Origin: Chloroflexota bacterium
GTDB taxonomy: Bacteria; Chloroflexota; Anaerolineae; VGOG01
Direction: 5' to 3'
DNA length: 60,876 nt
Assembly: GCA_030611885.1 (NCBI GenBank)
Contig: JAUWOY010000013.1
Coordinates: 1 to 60,876 of the forward strand
Both the position numbers and the translations under genes were made by a program. How positions within the stretch are numbered: position 1 is the first letter of the stretch; each line of letters begins with the position of its first letter. The notes under the pieces are model-generated. The model was not told where the DNA came from and ran no database searches. It was given only the letters and a program-made list of their open reading frames with translations. Positions 45,024 to 53,992 of this stretch are shown here, one piece after another.

Positions 45024-45941
45024 CTAATCGGCGCGCAGACGGGGATCCAAAGCGTCGCGCAGGCCGTCGCCCAGCAGGTTGAAACCAAGCACGCTGAGCA
45101 TAATGGCCACGCCGGGGGGGATGATGACCCACCAGGCACCTTTGGCCAAGAACTTGTAGCAATCGCTCAGCATGGCTCCCCACTCCGGTTTTGGCGGCTG
45201 CTGTCCCAGTCCCAGGAAACCCAGCCCGGCCGCCCAGAGGATAGCGCTCGCCAATCCCAGGGTGGACTGCACGATGATGGGCGAAAGAATATTGGGCAGT
45301 ATGTGCCAAAACAGGATGCGTGTCCCCGTCACTCCGGAGCAAATGGCAGCCGTAATGTACTCCTGCTCCCTGGCCGAAAGCACCATCGAGCGGGCCAGGC
45401 GGGCGAAGATGGGGATAAACACTACTCCCACAGCCACCATCGTGTTGTTCAACCCTGGGCCGCGCACGGCGACGATGGCGATGGCCAGGAGCATGGCTGG
45501 GAAGGCCAGGATGATGTCCATACAGCGCATGATGATGCTGCCAGTCATCCCTCCAACGAACCCGGCCAGCATACCCAAAGTCCCCCCGATGATCAAACCC
45601 ATACCCACAGAAATGATGCCCACTCCCAACGAATAGCGGGACCCATGAACCAATCGCACTACCACGTCTCGCCCCAGGTTATCGGTCCCCAGGAGGTGTT
45701 CGCGCGAGGGAGGATTGAGCCGCTCCCTGAGGCTGGAGTCTGTTTTCGGATTGTAATCATGTACGATGGGCGCCAGTACGGCCACCAGCAGTAAGACACC
45801 AATGATGACCATGCCCAGGCGCGCGGTATTGAGGGAAATCAATCGCCGCCAGGCATCGCCCCACAGAGAGCGATGTTTGCGTATTGCAAAATCTACCGAT
45901 AGGTCCGCTTGATTAACAGTTGTCTCAGCCATATCACTCAC
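45024..45941 (-). CDS. dppC: Peptide ABC permease DppC
   Basis: 305 residues. N-terminal cytosolic arm, then HLLGTDNLGRDVVVRLVHGSRYSLGVGIISVG, EYITAAICSGVTGTRILFWHILPNILSPIIVQ (EAA loop) and EWGAMLSDCY, the DppC/OppC pattern. It overlaps dppB by 4 bases (ATGA). Confidence 0.93.
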   Translation of the reverse strand: MSDMAETTVNQADLSVDFAIRKHRSLWGDAWRRLISLNTARLGMVIIGVLLLVAVLAPIVHDYNPKTDSSLRERLNPPSREHLLGTDNLGRDVVVRLVHGSRYSLGVGIISVGMGLIIGGTLGMLAGFVGGMTGSIIMRCMDIILAFPAMLLAIAIVAVRGPGLNNTMVAVGVVFIPIFARLARSMVLSAREQEYITAAICSGVTGTRILFWHILPNILSPIIVQSTLGLASAILWAAGLGFLGLGQQPPKPEWGAMLSDCYKFLAKGAWWVIIPPGVAIMLSVLGFNLLGDGLRDALDPRLRAD

Positions 45942-47017
45942 TCGAATCGAATTTTAGGGTTAAGGAAAGCATAGGAAACGTCAACTGCCAGGTTGATCAC
46001 CGCTATGACCAGGGTGATGACCAGGACAGCCACCTGCACGACGGGGTAGTCCCGGGCCAGGATGGCGTCGTACACCCATTTGCCTACCCCAGGCCAGGAG
46101 AATACCGTCTCCGTCATGATGGCTCCCGCCAGCAGGCTGCCGACCTGCAGGCCGATGATCGTGATCACTGGCAGGAAGGCATTTTTCAGAGCATGGCGCA
46201 AGATGACGACCCTCTCCTGCAATCCTTTGGCGTAAGCCGTGCGGATGTAATCCTCCTGCAACACTTCCAGCATGGAGGAACGGGTCATGCGGGCGATAAC
46301 GGCCATAGGAATGGTGCCCAGGGCCACAGCGGGCATCGCCAGGTGCTTGAGCGCAAGCACCAGAGCCTGAGAGCTGCCGGCGATGATACTGTCAAGGGTG
46401 TAGAGGCCGGTGACGCGCTCCAATGATAGAGCTACCGGAAACCGACCGTAGGTGGGAAACCAACCCAACTTGACGCCGAAGAAGTAGATGAGCATCAACC
46501 CCAGCCAAAAGATGGGCATGGAAACGCCCACCAGTGAGCCGATCATGCTCACACCATCGAAAACGGAGTTGCGCCGCGTGGCGGAGATGATGCCGGCCGG
46601 GATGCCCACGGCGATGGCAAAGATCATCGCCAGGAGCGACAGTTCCACGGTGGCCGGGATCTTCAATTTTAGTAGATCAACGATGGGCGTATGTTCGTGG
46701 ACGGACTTCCCCAGGTCGCCTTGCAGCAGGCGGCCGAGGAAGCCAAAATATTGTGAGTCAAATAGACTCTTGAACCCTTCGCCGACGCCAACCTCGCCAC
46801 GAAAGACCTGGCCTACAGCATCGAGATTCAGAAGCAGTGGCTCGTTCAAACCCAATTGTTCGCGGATGCGTTCCACGTTTTCCACCGCCGCGTGCTCGCC
46901 CAACATGACGATAGCAGGATCGCCGGGGATCAGGTGAATGAACAAGAAAACGAGGACTGTCACCCCCAACAAAGTGGGAATCAGAGAAACCAGCCTACGG
47001 ATGATGTATCTAGTCAA
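45938..47017 (-). CDS. dppB: Peptide ABC permease DppB
   Basis: 359 residues. TRYIIRRLVSLIPTLLGVTVLVFLFIHLIPGDPA opening, IPATVELSLLAMIFAIAVGIPAGIISA, EDYIRTAYAKGLQERVVILRHALKNAFLPVITIIG. A ~45-residue stretch with VGQVFRGEVGVGEGFKSLFDSQYFG lengthens the loop after helix 1. Start TTG 47017 has AGGAG 8 bases upstream; an upstream ATG (47074) has no ribosome site. No DppD or DppF ATPase gene is present in the operon. Confidence 0.9.
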   Translation of the reverse strand: MTRYIIRRLVSLIPTLLGVTVLVFLFIHLIPGDPAIVMLGEHAAVENVERIREQLGLNEPLLLNLDAVGQVFRGEVGVGEGFKSLFDSQYFGFLGRLLQGDLGKSVHEHTPIVDLLKLKIPATVELSLLAMIFAIAVGIPAGIISATRRNSVFDGVSMIGSLVGVSMPIFWLGLMLIYFFGVKLGWFPTYGRFPVALSLERVTGLYTLDSIIAGSSQALVLALKHLAMPAVALGTIPMAVIARMTRSSMLEVLQEDYIRTAYAKGLQERVVILRHALKNAFLPVITIIGLQVGSLLAGAIMTETVFSWPGVGKWVYDAILARDYPVVQVAVLVITLVIAVINLAVDVSYAFLNPKIRFE

Positions 47018-47156
47018 TAGGGACACTCCTTCCTGCGCCACTATCAGCGCAGGACATTCTGTAGTTTGGGTCATGGGCTACCGATTGCAGCCCAACAGAC
47101 CGAAGCTCAGCCATGCCGCTGCGCTTCGCAACGCGGCATCGGCTGCAGGACACAGA

Positions 47157-47447
47157 TTAGGTGGTGTGGACTAGCTGCTGCTCTCTGTGCGCCTCAACGT
47201 AAATCCGCAGCGCGGCTCGTATCCGCCGCCCCCATCCATCCTCCTGCGCATTGAACCAAGCAAATACGTCAGGGTCTACTTGCATCGTAACGATCACTTT
47301 CGGCTGATGGGGTGACCTAAGCGTAGCGCGAGCAAAAAAGTTGTCGTCAAGTGGCGGAATGTCAGAGTAATCTATCTCCCCATCCGTCATTGCCTCTAAC
47401 TTTTGCCAATCAGTTCGTGAGTGCTTGTTCGTATCTCTTTCGCTCAT
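47157..47447 (-). CDS. brnA: BrnA-family antitoxin
   Basis: 96 residues. MTDGEIDYSDIPPLDDNFFARATLRSPHQPKVIVTMQVDPDVFAWFNAQEDGWGRRIRAALRIYVEAH: the D-SDIP-LDD-F block and the ribbon-helix-helix V-x-VDPDVFAWF...W--RI-AALR-YV are typical of BrnA. ATG 47447 lies inside the brnT end (38-base overlap). It neutralises and co-represses with BrnT. Confidence 0.9.
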   Translation of the reverse strand: MSERDTNKHSRTDWQKLEAMTDGEIDYSDIPPLDDNFFARATLRSPHQPKVIVTMQVDPDVFAWFNAQEDGWGRRIRAALRIYVEAHREQQLVHTT

Positions 47448-47688
47448 ATTTATTCGCCTTTCGCGCAGAAATGATGCGGATCGTATCTTGCCAAGGTTCG
47501 GTAAACACAACAACGGCGACAATGTTCCGTAAGATGCCAATACCGATCCAACGATCTTCTCCATAGTCTTCTCGCTCATCTAGCTCGACAAGCATTGGAC
47601 CGTTAAAGATTGATGGAACATCCGCGAAGTCTATCTTGTGGTTACGAATGTTCACTGTATTCTTTTCTTCATCCCATTCAAACCGCAT
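47410..47688 (-). CDS. brnT: BrnT-family toxin
   Basis: 92 residues. MRFEWDEEKNTVNIRNHKIDFADVPSIF, RWIGIGILRNIVAVVVFTE and IRIISARKANKYERKRYEQAL are diagnostic of BrnT, a RelE-fold RNase. The order toxin first, antitoxin second is usual for brnTA. The pair is inserted between the fused binding-protein gene and dppB. Confidence 0.93.
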   Translation of the reverse strand: MRFEWDEEKNTVNIRNHKIDFADVPSIFNGPMLVELDEREDYGEDRWIGIGILRNIVAVVVFTEPWQDTIRIISARKANKYERKRYEQALTN

Positions 47689-47790
47689 CTATCTATCGTG
47701 GCCTCAATTATTTTTTCCGTGTCCCTAACTTGGCGTTCAACTGAGCAGCAGTCAGGAGGCCACCAGAGACCTCAAAGCAATAACGATGAA

Positions 47791-47822
47791 AGGGGGTGCA
47801 GGGACGATCCCGCACCCCCCTT
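47791..47822 (-). terminator. Stem-loop after the fused SBP gene
   Basis: A GC-rich stem of ~14 bp (47791-47805 with 47809-47822, one bulge) 68 bases beyond the SBP stop; the minus-strand T-run is short (TTT). It probably reduces read-through into brnTA and the permease genes. Confidence 0.6.
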
Positions 47823-47889
47823 CTGCCATCATGAGGGGCTCACGATAGAGCCCAAGCCTGGTGCGTCTAAAGTCCTAGCCTCACCAAGC

Positions 47890-50457
47890 CTAGTCCGCGA
47901 TCACGACCCTCTCGTACTTGTCAGCACCCACCGGCTGCACCTGGAAGCCGCTGATCTTCGAAGACAAAACGCGCGGGGTATCGTTGTGTATCACCCACAG
48001 GCGAGCGCGGTCCTCGTGCAGCAACCGCTCGACCTCCTCGTAGAGAGGCGCACGCTTGGCCTGATCAGGCTCAACAGCAGCCTGATAGAGCAGCTCGGCC
48101 ACTTCCTGGTGGGCGTAGTAGCCTTCGCGCGGGTCGGGCTCTTTGACCTGTCCAGTGCCGCTCAGCCCGCCGAAGAAGTAGTTAAGGAAGTTATCGGGGT
48201 CGCCGTTGTCGCCGCCCCAGCCGAGCATGTAGAGGCCGTACAACTTGCCCTCACGCCGGGAGCCGAGGAAGGTCGCCCAGTCGCCCTCCAGGTACAGTTC
48301 GGTATCGATGCCGACCTTGGCCAGATCAGCAGCCATGGCCTCGCCGATTTCCTTGGGGCTGGGATAGTAGAAGCGGGTCACCGGCATGTAGTAGAACTTG
48401 AGCGGCCCGACTTCTCCGGTGTCCTCGTTGGTGACTTCCTTCAAGCCGTCGGGGAAGCCAGCCTCAGCCAGCAACTGCTTAGACAGATCGGGATCGTAGG
48501 TCCAATCCTCAATGTCGGGGCAGCCCCACATAGATGGGTGTAGGAAAGTGTTCGCCACCTGGCCATAGTCGCCGTAGAAGGCATCTTTTAGAGCCTCACG
48601 GTCAATGGCGTGGAACACCGCCTCACGCACCTTTGGATCCTGCAACTCTTTGATGTGATAGTTGAAGGCCAAGTAGCCCGTGTTCAGGCCGATGGCCTTC
48701 ACGTACAGGTTAGGATCTGCCTCAGCATCTTTGAGGTCCTCGACGTTGGCCTGCTCCAGAGCGTGGATATCGCCGGCCTTGAGGGCCAGGTAGCGGGCCG
48801 AGTCGTCGGGAATCACACGCCAGATGATGCGGCTAATGGTCGGCGCGCCGCCCCAGTAGTCCACGTTGGCGTCCACGGTGATGTGGTCGTCCTCCACCCA
48901 CTCCACGAACTTGAAGGGGCCGGTGCCCACAGCGCCCGCGCTGGGCGTGCCGTAGTCCGCACCGTATTCCTCAAGAGCCGCAGGGCTGGAGATGGCGAAG
49001 ATGTCCATGGCCAGGTTGGCCAGCAGGGGAGCCAACGGTTCCCTGAGGGTGATCTTGACAGTCAAGTCGTCCACCGCCTCGACACTGGTGATGAGGCAGT
49101 CATCGTCGAAGCCGTTGAACATGTACTCCCAGTACTCATACACCTGGCTCTCGAAGTGCAGCGGGTGGTCGGTCTTCCACTGGCGCTCGTAGTTGAGAAC
49201 CACGGCGTCGGCGTTAAAGGGAGTGCCGTCGTGGAACTCGACGCCCTCACGCAGGAAGATCGTCCACTCCTTGCTGTCCGGGGTGGCCTCGAAGCCAGTA
49301 GCCAGAGCCGGGATGGGCGCCGTACCACCATCTTCGTACTGGAACAACGGTTCGAGAATCTGGCCGGTCACGCGGAAGCTCTCGCCATCGGTGACCACGG
49401 CCGGGTCGAGCTGGATGGAGTCACCGCCACGCCCAAAGACGAAGGTCTTGCCTTCGACTATCCCCACGCCGAACCACTTGTTCCAGACCTTATCGTACTT
49501 GCCGCTGGCCTTGGCTGCTGCCAGGCCCGCGTTGATGGCCGCCAGCACGTCGGGGCGATCCTTGTTTACGGCGATGCCGTAATACTCGTCGGTGTAGACC
49601 CCGTCCAGCATCTTGAGCTTCATCTCGGGGTTGGCCTTGACGATCTCGATAGCCGTTGTGCTATCGGCCACAGCCGCGTCCACGTCACCAGCGGCCAGAG
49701 CCTGGAAAGCCAGGGTGTTCTCGTCGTACCGCATCACCTCAGCATCGGTCTCGTCCGTCAGCCAGATGTCGCCGGTGGTGCCCAACTGTACGCCGACCTT
49801 CTTGCCAGCCAGGTCCTTATCGGTCTTGATCTCGGTTTCATCGGCGCGGACAGCGATCATCTGCCCGGCGTTGAAGTAGGGATCGCTGAAGTCAACGACC
49901 TGCGCTCGCTCCTCGGTGATGGTGGCCGCGGAGTGCACGGCGTCGAACTCGCCGGAGGCCAGGGCCATGAAGATGCCGTCCCAGCGGGTGTTGACCCACT
50001 CGAACTCGAAGCCTGCCGCCTTAGCGATGACCTCCATCAGGTCGGGGTCGAAGCCGACGATGTTCCCTGCCTCATCCACGTACTCGAAGGGCGGATACTC
50101 GGCGTTGATGCCCACGACTACCTTGCCAACCGGTTTCACCTTGGCGAGTGCGATGTACGCCTCGGCTTCCTCCGCGCTGGGGATGAGCAGCTTCCAGCCG
50201 GGATGGATCAGGTTGGGGTTCGCGATGTTGGCGAAGCTGGTATCTTCCCTATATTTGGCGTTGGTGGCACCGACGATGGCCCAATAGGCCGGGCCACTGC
50301 CCAGATACTTCTCCGCCAGGGTCCAGAGGTTGTCGCCTAGTTTAACCGTATAGGTCATCTCTTCCTGGGCCGGCGGAGCACTGCTGACCACGCTCGCTCC
50401 CAGGGTCAGCAATACTGCGAACACTAAGAACAAATTGACGAACGTCCTCTTAAACAT
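47890..50457 (-). CDS. LysM + polar-amino-acid SBP + peptide SBP fusion
   Basis: 855 residues. Signal peptide (FVNLFLVFAVLLTLGASVVSS, no lipobox). LysM at ~34-92 (YTVKLGDNLWTLAEKYLG ... NPNLIHPGWKLLIP) for peptidoglycan binding. Residues ~110-340 are an SBP_bac_3 domain (VVVGINAEYPPFEYVDEAGNIVGFDPDLMEVIAKAAGFEFEWV, FDAVHSAATITEERAQVVDFSDPYF, GKKVGVQLGTTGDIWL). Residues ~350-855 are an SBP_bac_5 domain (DSIQLDPAVVTDGESFRVTGQILEPLFQYE, WTIFLREGVEFHDGTPFNADAVVLNYER, AVGTGPFKFVEW, VREAVFHAIDRE). The frame is uninterrupted. The operon supplies both a GlnPQ and a DppBC partner. Confidence 0.9.
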   Translation of the reverse strand: MFKRTFVNLFLVFAVLLTLGASVVSSAPPAQEEMTYTVKLGDNLWTLAEKYLGSGPAYWAIVGATNAKYREDTSFANIANPNLIHPGWKLLIPSAEEAEAYIALAKVKPVGKVVVGINAEYPPFEYVDEAGNIVGFDPDLMEVIAKAAGFEFEWVNTRWDGIFMALASGEFDAVHSAATITEERAQVVDFSDPYFNAGQMIAVRADETEIKTDKDLAGKKVGVQLGTTGDIWLTDETDAEVMRYDENTLAFQALAAGDVDAAVADSTTAIEIVKANPEMKLKMLDGVYTDEYYGIAVNKDRPDVLAAINAGLAAAKASGKYDKVWNKWFGVGIVEGKTFVFGRGGDSIQLDPAVVTDGESFRVTGQILEPLFQYEDGGTAPIPALATGFEATPDSKEWTIFLREGVEFHDGTPFNADAVVLNYERQWKTDHPLHFESQVYEYWEYMFNGFDDDCLITSVEAVDDLTVKITLREPLAPLLANLAMDIFAISSPAALEEYGADYGTPSAGAVGTGPFKFVEWVEDDHITVDANVDYWGGAPTISRIIWRVIPDDSARYLALKAGDIHALEQANVEDLKDAEADPNLYVKAIGLNTGYLAFNYHIKELQDPKVREAVFHAIDREALKDAFYGDYGQVANTFLHPSMWGCPDIEDWTYDPDLSKQLLAEAGFPDGLKEVTNEDTGEVGPLKFYYMPVTRFYYPSPKEIGEAMAADLAKVGIDTELYLEGDWATFLGSRREGKLYGLYMLGWGGDNGDPDNFLNYFFGGLSGTGQVKEPDPREGYYAHQEVAELLYQAAVEPDQAKRAPLYEEVERLLHEDRARLWVIHNDTPRVLSSKISGFQVQPVGADKYERVVIAD

Positions 50458-50715
50458 TTGTTGCCTCCTCCTTTTTTGGATTCTTGGATACCTGGTGCCA
50501 AGCTATCTTTCACCAGCTTGACACAACTCTTAACCTGCCGAGGGTGCCTAACCCCACGCCTGACTGCGGCTTGCTGACTCTTTTGCACAGTTAGTATTTT
50601 GAGGCCGAATCAACTCCTTTCAAGATATACACCTCCAACAGTCCGGAGGTTCAAAGAGGTTGGACAAACGCTTCAACGGTCACCGCTCAGGCCATTGCGG
50701 TAAAGCACTGGGTCA

Positions 50716-50744
50716 AGTATAATAGAGAATGACAAATTTGTCAA
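50716..50744 (-). promoter_or_regulatory. Promoter of the fused SBP/dpp/gln operon
   Basis: Minus strand: -35 TTGACA (50739-50744), 17-bp spacer, -10 TATACT (50716-50721). It gives a ~250-base leader, 50458-50709, containing a small ACCTCC/GGAGGT hairpin (50631-50650) but no riboswitch I can name. Confidence 0.78.
50730..50743. promoter_or_regulatory. 14-bp palindromic operator TGACAAATTTGTCA
   Basis: A perfect palindrome that covers five of six bases of the minus-strand -35 box and lies 19 bases before the plus-strand -35 box, between the two divergent genes. It is a likely site for a dimeric regulator. Confidence 0.6.
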
Positions 50745-50762
50745 AAACGTGGATTGTTCGAT

Positions 50763-50791
50763 TTGCGCACTTAAACAATACGTGTTATAAT
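50763..50791 (+). promoter_or_regulatory. Promoter of the small membrane protein gene
   Basis: -35 TTGCGC (50763-50768), 17-bp spacer, -10 TATAAT (50786-50791). The region around the -10 matches that of the mttB-like promoter. Confidence 0.72.
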
Positions 50792-50847
50792 TACGCCCGT
50801 CCGGTTCAATATTGCCCCAGATTGTGTATCTGCAAGGAGAACGCTTC

Positions 50848-51207
50848 ATGGAGAAATCGCGCCCCGCTGTAGTCACCTTCGTGGCTATCCTACAGTTCAT
50901 CCCAGCATTTATGCTGCCGCCAGAATTGCTCATCTCTGTCAACCCTGTCCTGTTTCTGGTCCCCCTCGCCTTCTTCGCATTCCTGGGCTGGGCTATGCTG
51001 ACGCTCAAGAGGTGGGCTCTGACCCTGTGCATCTTCGTGCAGGGCCTCAACGTCATAGCCCGGTTCCTGATCCTGTTTCCACAGGCGCTCGGCGAAGAGA
51101 GCGTGAACTGGCCGTTTGTAACGACCAGCCTGGCAGCCGTCATACTCTCCAGTGTTATTCTGTACGTGACAGACAGACCCAAGGTCCAGGTGGCCTTCAG
51201 AGCATGA
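50848..51207 (+). CDS. Small membrane protein of unknown function
   Basis: 119 residues with four hydrophobic segments (VVTFVAILQFIPAFML, PVLFLVPLAFFAFLGWAML, ALTLCIFVQGLNVIARFLIL, SLAAVILSSVILYV). No motif I recognise. ATG 50848 has AAGGAG 9 bases upstream; an earlier start at 50812 has none. It is divergent from the fused SBP gene. Confidence 0.7.
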   Translation: MEKSRPAVVTFVAILQFIPAFMLPPELLISVNPVLFLVPLAFFAFLGWAMLTLKRWALTLCIFVQGLNVIARFLILFPQALGEESVNWPFVTTSLAAVILSSVILYVTDRPKVQVAFRA

Positions 51208-51247
51208 TTGTGCACCGTAGTCGAGACTCAGTAGATACAGGATTTCT

Positions 51248-51300
51248 AGCAGAGGCGGCTCCCATGCCGCCGGTTCGCGGGCGTGGGAGCCCGCTCTGCT
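51248..51300. repeat. AGCAGAGGCGGCTCCC palindromic repeat
   Basis: 21-base arms (51248-51268, 51280-51300), a few mismatches, downstream of the small membrane protein gene; it may be its terminator. Confidence 0.6.
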
Positions 51301-51388
51301 CAGAATTTGGATCTACACGGCGATGTCGTTCTCTGGGGCCACTTATTGTATGAGATTTCCCGGAAAATCGAGCGGGTGACTTCTTGAT

Positions 51389-51454
51389 GGGTAGCAGGCC
51401 AATCGTATTGGCCGTCTTGAGGCGAAAACGCCCAACTTGGTTGGGCTACTACCC
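51389..51454. repeat. GGGTAG...CTACCC nested hairpins
   Basis: Outer arms GGGTAG/CTACCC with inner GGCCAA-TTGGCC and CCCAA-TTGGG hairpins. The remaining gap 51455-51597 shows a GTGCCT/AGGCAC hairpin and a strong AAGGAGG before the next ATG, but no convincing promoter. Confidence 0.5.
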
Positions 51455-51597
51455 TTTTCTGAGAGAACTCGTACGAGAGAGGAGGTGATCGTGCCTGTAA
51501 AGAAGGGATAGGCACCCCAATGGTATGACCGATTGAAGCGTGGAGGAGAAATGCTTCAGCCAATCTCACAGAGATAAAATAAGGAGGAGAAAGAAAG

Positions 51598-53874
51598 ATG
51601 AAAGCAATGAAAGTACTGAGTTTACTGGTGGTCGCGTCCCTGCTCTTCAGCGTGGTGACAGGCTGCGCCCCCAAACCCGAACCTATAGCAACCCCAAAGC
51701 CTGCGGAGCCTACCAAGGCGCCTGAAAAGGTAGAGCCTCTCAAGATTGCCATGCTGGCAGCGATGAGCGGTGACGTGAAGACCTTCGGCGAGGGCACCAA
51801 GCGCGGCGTGGACATGGCCGTCGCGGAGTGGAACGCCAAGGGCGGCGTGCTCGGTCGTCCGATCAAGATCATCGTCGGCGATACCAAGTGTGATGCCCAG
51901 GAAGCGGCCAACGTCGGCAACAAGGTCATCACCCAGGACAAGGTGCACTACATCGTCGGGGCCGTGTGCTCCAGCGCCTCGATCCCCATCTCGGAGATCG
52001 CCAACCCCGCCGGCGTGTTGCAGATCAGCCCGCCCTCGACCAACCCACAGGTGACGATCAAAGAGGACGGCTCCAACAAGGAGTACATCTTCCGCGCCTG
52101 CTTCCTCGATCCCTTCCAGGGTGAGGTGGACGCTTCCTTCGCCATGCAGGAACTGGGGGCCATGACCTCGGCGGTGCTCTACGACGTGGGCAACGACTAC
52201 GTCAAGGGGCTGGCCGAGTACTACAAGGCCTCCTTCGAGGCGTTGGGTGGCGAGGTGCCCATCTTCGAGGCCTACACCAAGGAAGACACCGACTTCTCGG
52301 CCCTGCTGACCAAGGTGGCCAATGCCAACGTGGACGTGCTCTTCCTGCCTGACTACTACCCCAAGGTCAACGTCATCGGCAAGCAGGTCAAGGAGAAGGG
52401 CATCACAGCGACCCTGCTCGGCGCCGACGGATGGGATTCGGCCGATCTGGACCTGGAGGCGGTGGACGGTGCGTACTTCAGCAACCACTACTCGGTCTAC
52501 GACCCGCGCCCCATCGTGCAGAACTTCATCACGGCTTTCGAAGCCGAGTACGGCATGGCGCCCGACTTCACGGCTGTGCTGGCCTACGACGCAACCAACG
52601 TCCTGCTCCAGGCCATTGAGGAGGCCGGGGTGGACGACCCCGCCGTGGTCAAGGATGTGTTGGCGGCCATCCAGTTCGAGGGCGTGGCCGGCGAGATCAA
52701 GTTCGACGATGTCGGCGATCCGATCAAGAAGGCCGCCATCAGCCACATCACCGGCGGCAAGATCGAGTTCGTGAAGTTCGTGGCTCCCGCTGGCGCACCT
52801 GAGGCAGCAGTTCCGCCTTCACCTGGCGTCCCCATCAAGGTCGCCATGCTGTTCCCCATGAGCGGGGACGTGAAGACCTACGGCGAATCCAGCAGGAACG
52901 CCGTGGAACTGGCCTTCGACGAGGCAAGGGCGGCTGGCTGGGAAATCGAAACCACCCTGGGCGATACCAAGTGCGATGCCCAGGAAGCAGCCAACGTGGG
53001 TAACAAGGCCATCACCCAGGATAAGGTGAACTACATCCTGGGCGCGGTGTGCTCCAGCGCCTCGATCCCCATCTCGGAGATCGCCAACCCTGCTGGCGTG
53101 GTGCAGCTCAGCCCCACCTCGACCAACCCGCAGGTGACGATCAACGAGGACGGCTCCAACAAGGAGTACATCTTCCGCGCCTGCTTCCTCGACCCCTTCC
53201 AGGGTGAGGTCAACGCGGCCTTCGCCATCCGCGACCTGGGGGCCAAGACGGCGGCGGTGCTCTACGACGTGGGCAACGACTACGTCAAGGGGCTGGCCGA
53301 GTACTACAAGGCCTCCTTCGAGGAGTTGGGCGGCGAGGTGCCCATCTTCGAGGCGTACGTCAAAGAGGACACTGACTTCTCGGCCCTGCTGACCAAGGTG
53401 GCCAATGCTAACGTGGACGTGCTCTTCCTGCCTGACTACTACAACAAGGTCAACGTCATCGCCAAGCAGGCCAAGGAGAAGGGCATCACCGCGATCTTGC
53501 AGGGCGGTGACGGCTGGGATTCGCCTCTCCTGGACCTGGAGGCGGTAGATGGCGGCTATCACAGCAACCACTACTCCCCGTCTGACCCCCGTCCCATCGT
53601 GCAGAACTTCGTCGCCAACTACGAAGCGGCATACGGCTTACCGCCGGATGCGCTGGCCGCGCTGGCCTACGACGCGGCCTGGGTGCTGTTGCAGGCCATC
53701 TCTGAGGCCGGAGTAGATGATCCGGCTGCGGTGAAGGACGCGCTGATGGCCATCGAGTATGAAGGTGTGGCCGGCAGCATCGTCTTCAACGAGGTCGGTG
53801 ACCCGCAGAAGACAGCAGCCATCAACCACGTCACGGGCGGCAAGATCGAGTTCGTGAAGTTCGTGGCTCCTTAG
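51598..53874 (+). CDS. Tandem double-domain branched-chain amino acid SBP lipoprotein
   Basis: 758 residues. Lipobox SVVTGC, a Pro/Lys linker, then two complete Peripla_BP_6 domains (about 48-397 and 412-758) joined by AGAPEAAVPPSPG. The repeat offset is exactly 1083 nt (361 codons). The first ~45 residues of each domain differ (TFGEGTKRGVDMAVAEW versus TYGESSRNAVELAFDEA), but from GDTKCDAQEAANVGNK onward long stretches are identical even at third codon positions. Each domain ends GGKIEFVKFVAP. The protein feeds LivHMGF at 53993-57956. The family normally has one domain of ~380 residues. Confidence 0.93.
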   Translation: MKAMKVLSLLVVASLLFSVVTGCAPKPEPIATPKPAEPTKAPEKVEPLKIAMLAAMSGDVKTFGEGTKRGVDMAVAEWNAKGGVLGRPIKIIVGDTKCDAQEAANVGNKVITQDKVHYIVGAVCSSASIPISEIANPAGVLQISPPSTNPQVTIKEDGSNKEYIFRACFLDPFQGEVDASFAMQELGAMTSAVLYDVGNDYVKGLAEYYKASFEALGGEVPIFEAYTKEDTDFSALLTKVANANVDVLFLPDYYPKVNVIGKQVKEKGITATLLGADGWDSADLDLEAVDGAYFSNHYSVYDPRPIVQNFITAFEAEYGMAPDFTAVLAYDATNVLLQAIEEAGVDDPAVVKDVLAAIQFEGVAGEIKFDDVGDPIKKAAISHITGGKIEFVKFVAPAGAPEAAVPPSPGVPIKVAMLFPMSGDVKTYGESSRNAVELAFDEARAAGWEIETTLGDTKCDAQEAANVGNKAITQDKVNYILGAVCSSASIPISEIANPAGVVQLSPTSTNPQVTINEDGSNKEYIFRACFLDPFQGEVNAAFAIRDLGAKTAAVLYDVGNDYVKGLAEYYKASFEELGGEVPIFEAYVKEDTDFSALLTKVANANVDVLFLPDYYNKVNVIAKQAKEKGITAILQGGDGWDSPLLDLEAVDGGYHSNHYSPSDPRPIVQNFVANYEAAYGLPPDALAALAYDAAWVLLQAISEAGVDDPAAVKDALMAIEYEGVAGSIVFNEVGDPQKTAAINHVTGGKIEFVKFVAP

Positions 53875-53888
53875 CCCGACGTAATACA

Positions 53889-53928
53889 GCGAGGAGGAGG
53901 CTGGCGCTCCCGCCCCCTCCTCGCTTTT
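53889..53928 (+). terminator. Terminator/attenuator between double SBP and livH
   Basis: A perfect 9-bp stem (53889-53897 with 53916-53924) followed by TTTTGCTT. Since livH has no separate promoter that I can see, it probably acts partially, giving excess binding protein. Confidence 0.75.
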
Positions 53929-53937
53929 GCTTATCAC

Positions 53938-53974
53938 AGACTTCGGAAGTCTCCATTATGGACTTCCGAAGTCT
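53938..53974. repeat. AGACTTCGGAAGTC palindrome, second site
   Basis: 14-bp arms (53938-53951, 53961-53974) of the same sequence family as in the pglZ tail. Confidence 0.65.
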
Positions 53975-53992
53975 TAGATAGGAGAGCATGGT

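Noticed and set aside
48610..50340. A 576-codon open frame antisense to the fused SBP gene
   Set aside because: Shadow of a confirmed coding region with no domain of its own.
50458..50709. The long leader of the fused-SBP operon as a riboswitch
   Set aside because: I can see small hairpins only and no conserved core of a known riboswitch class.
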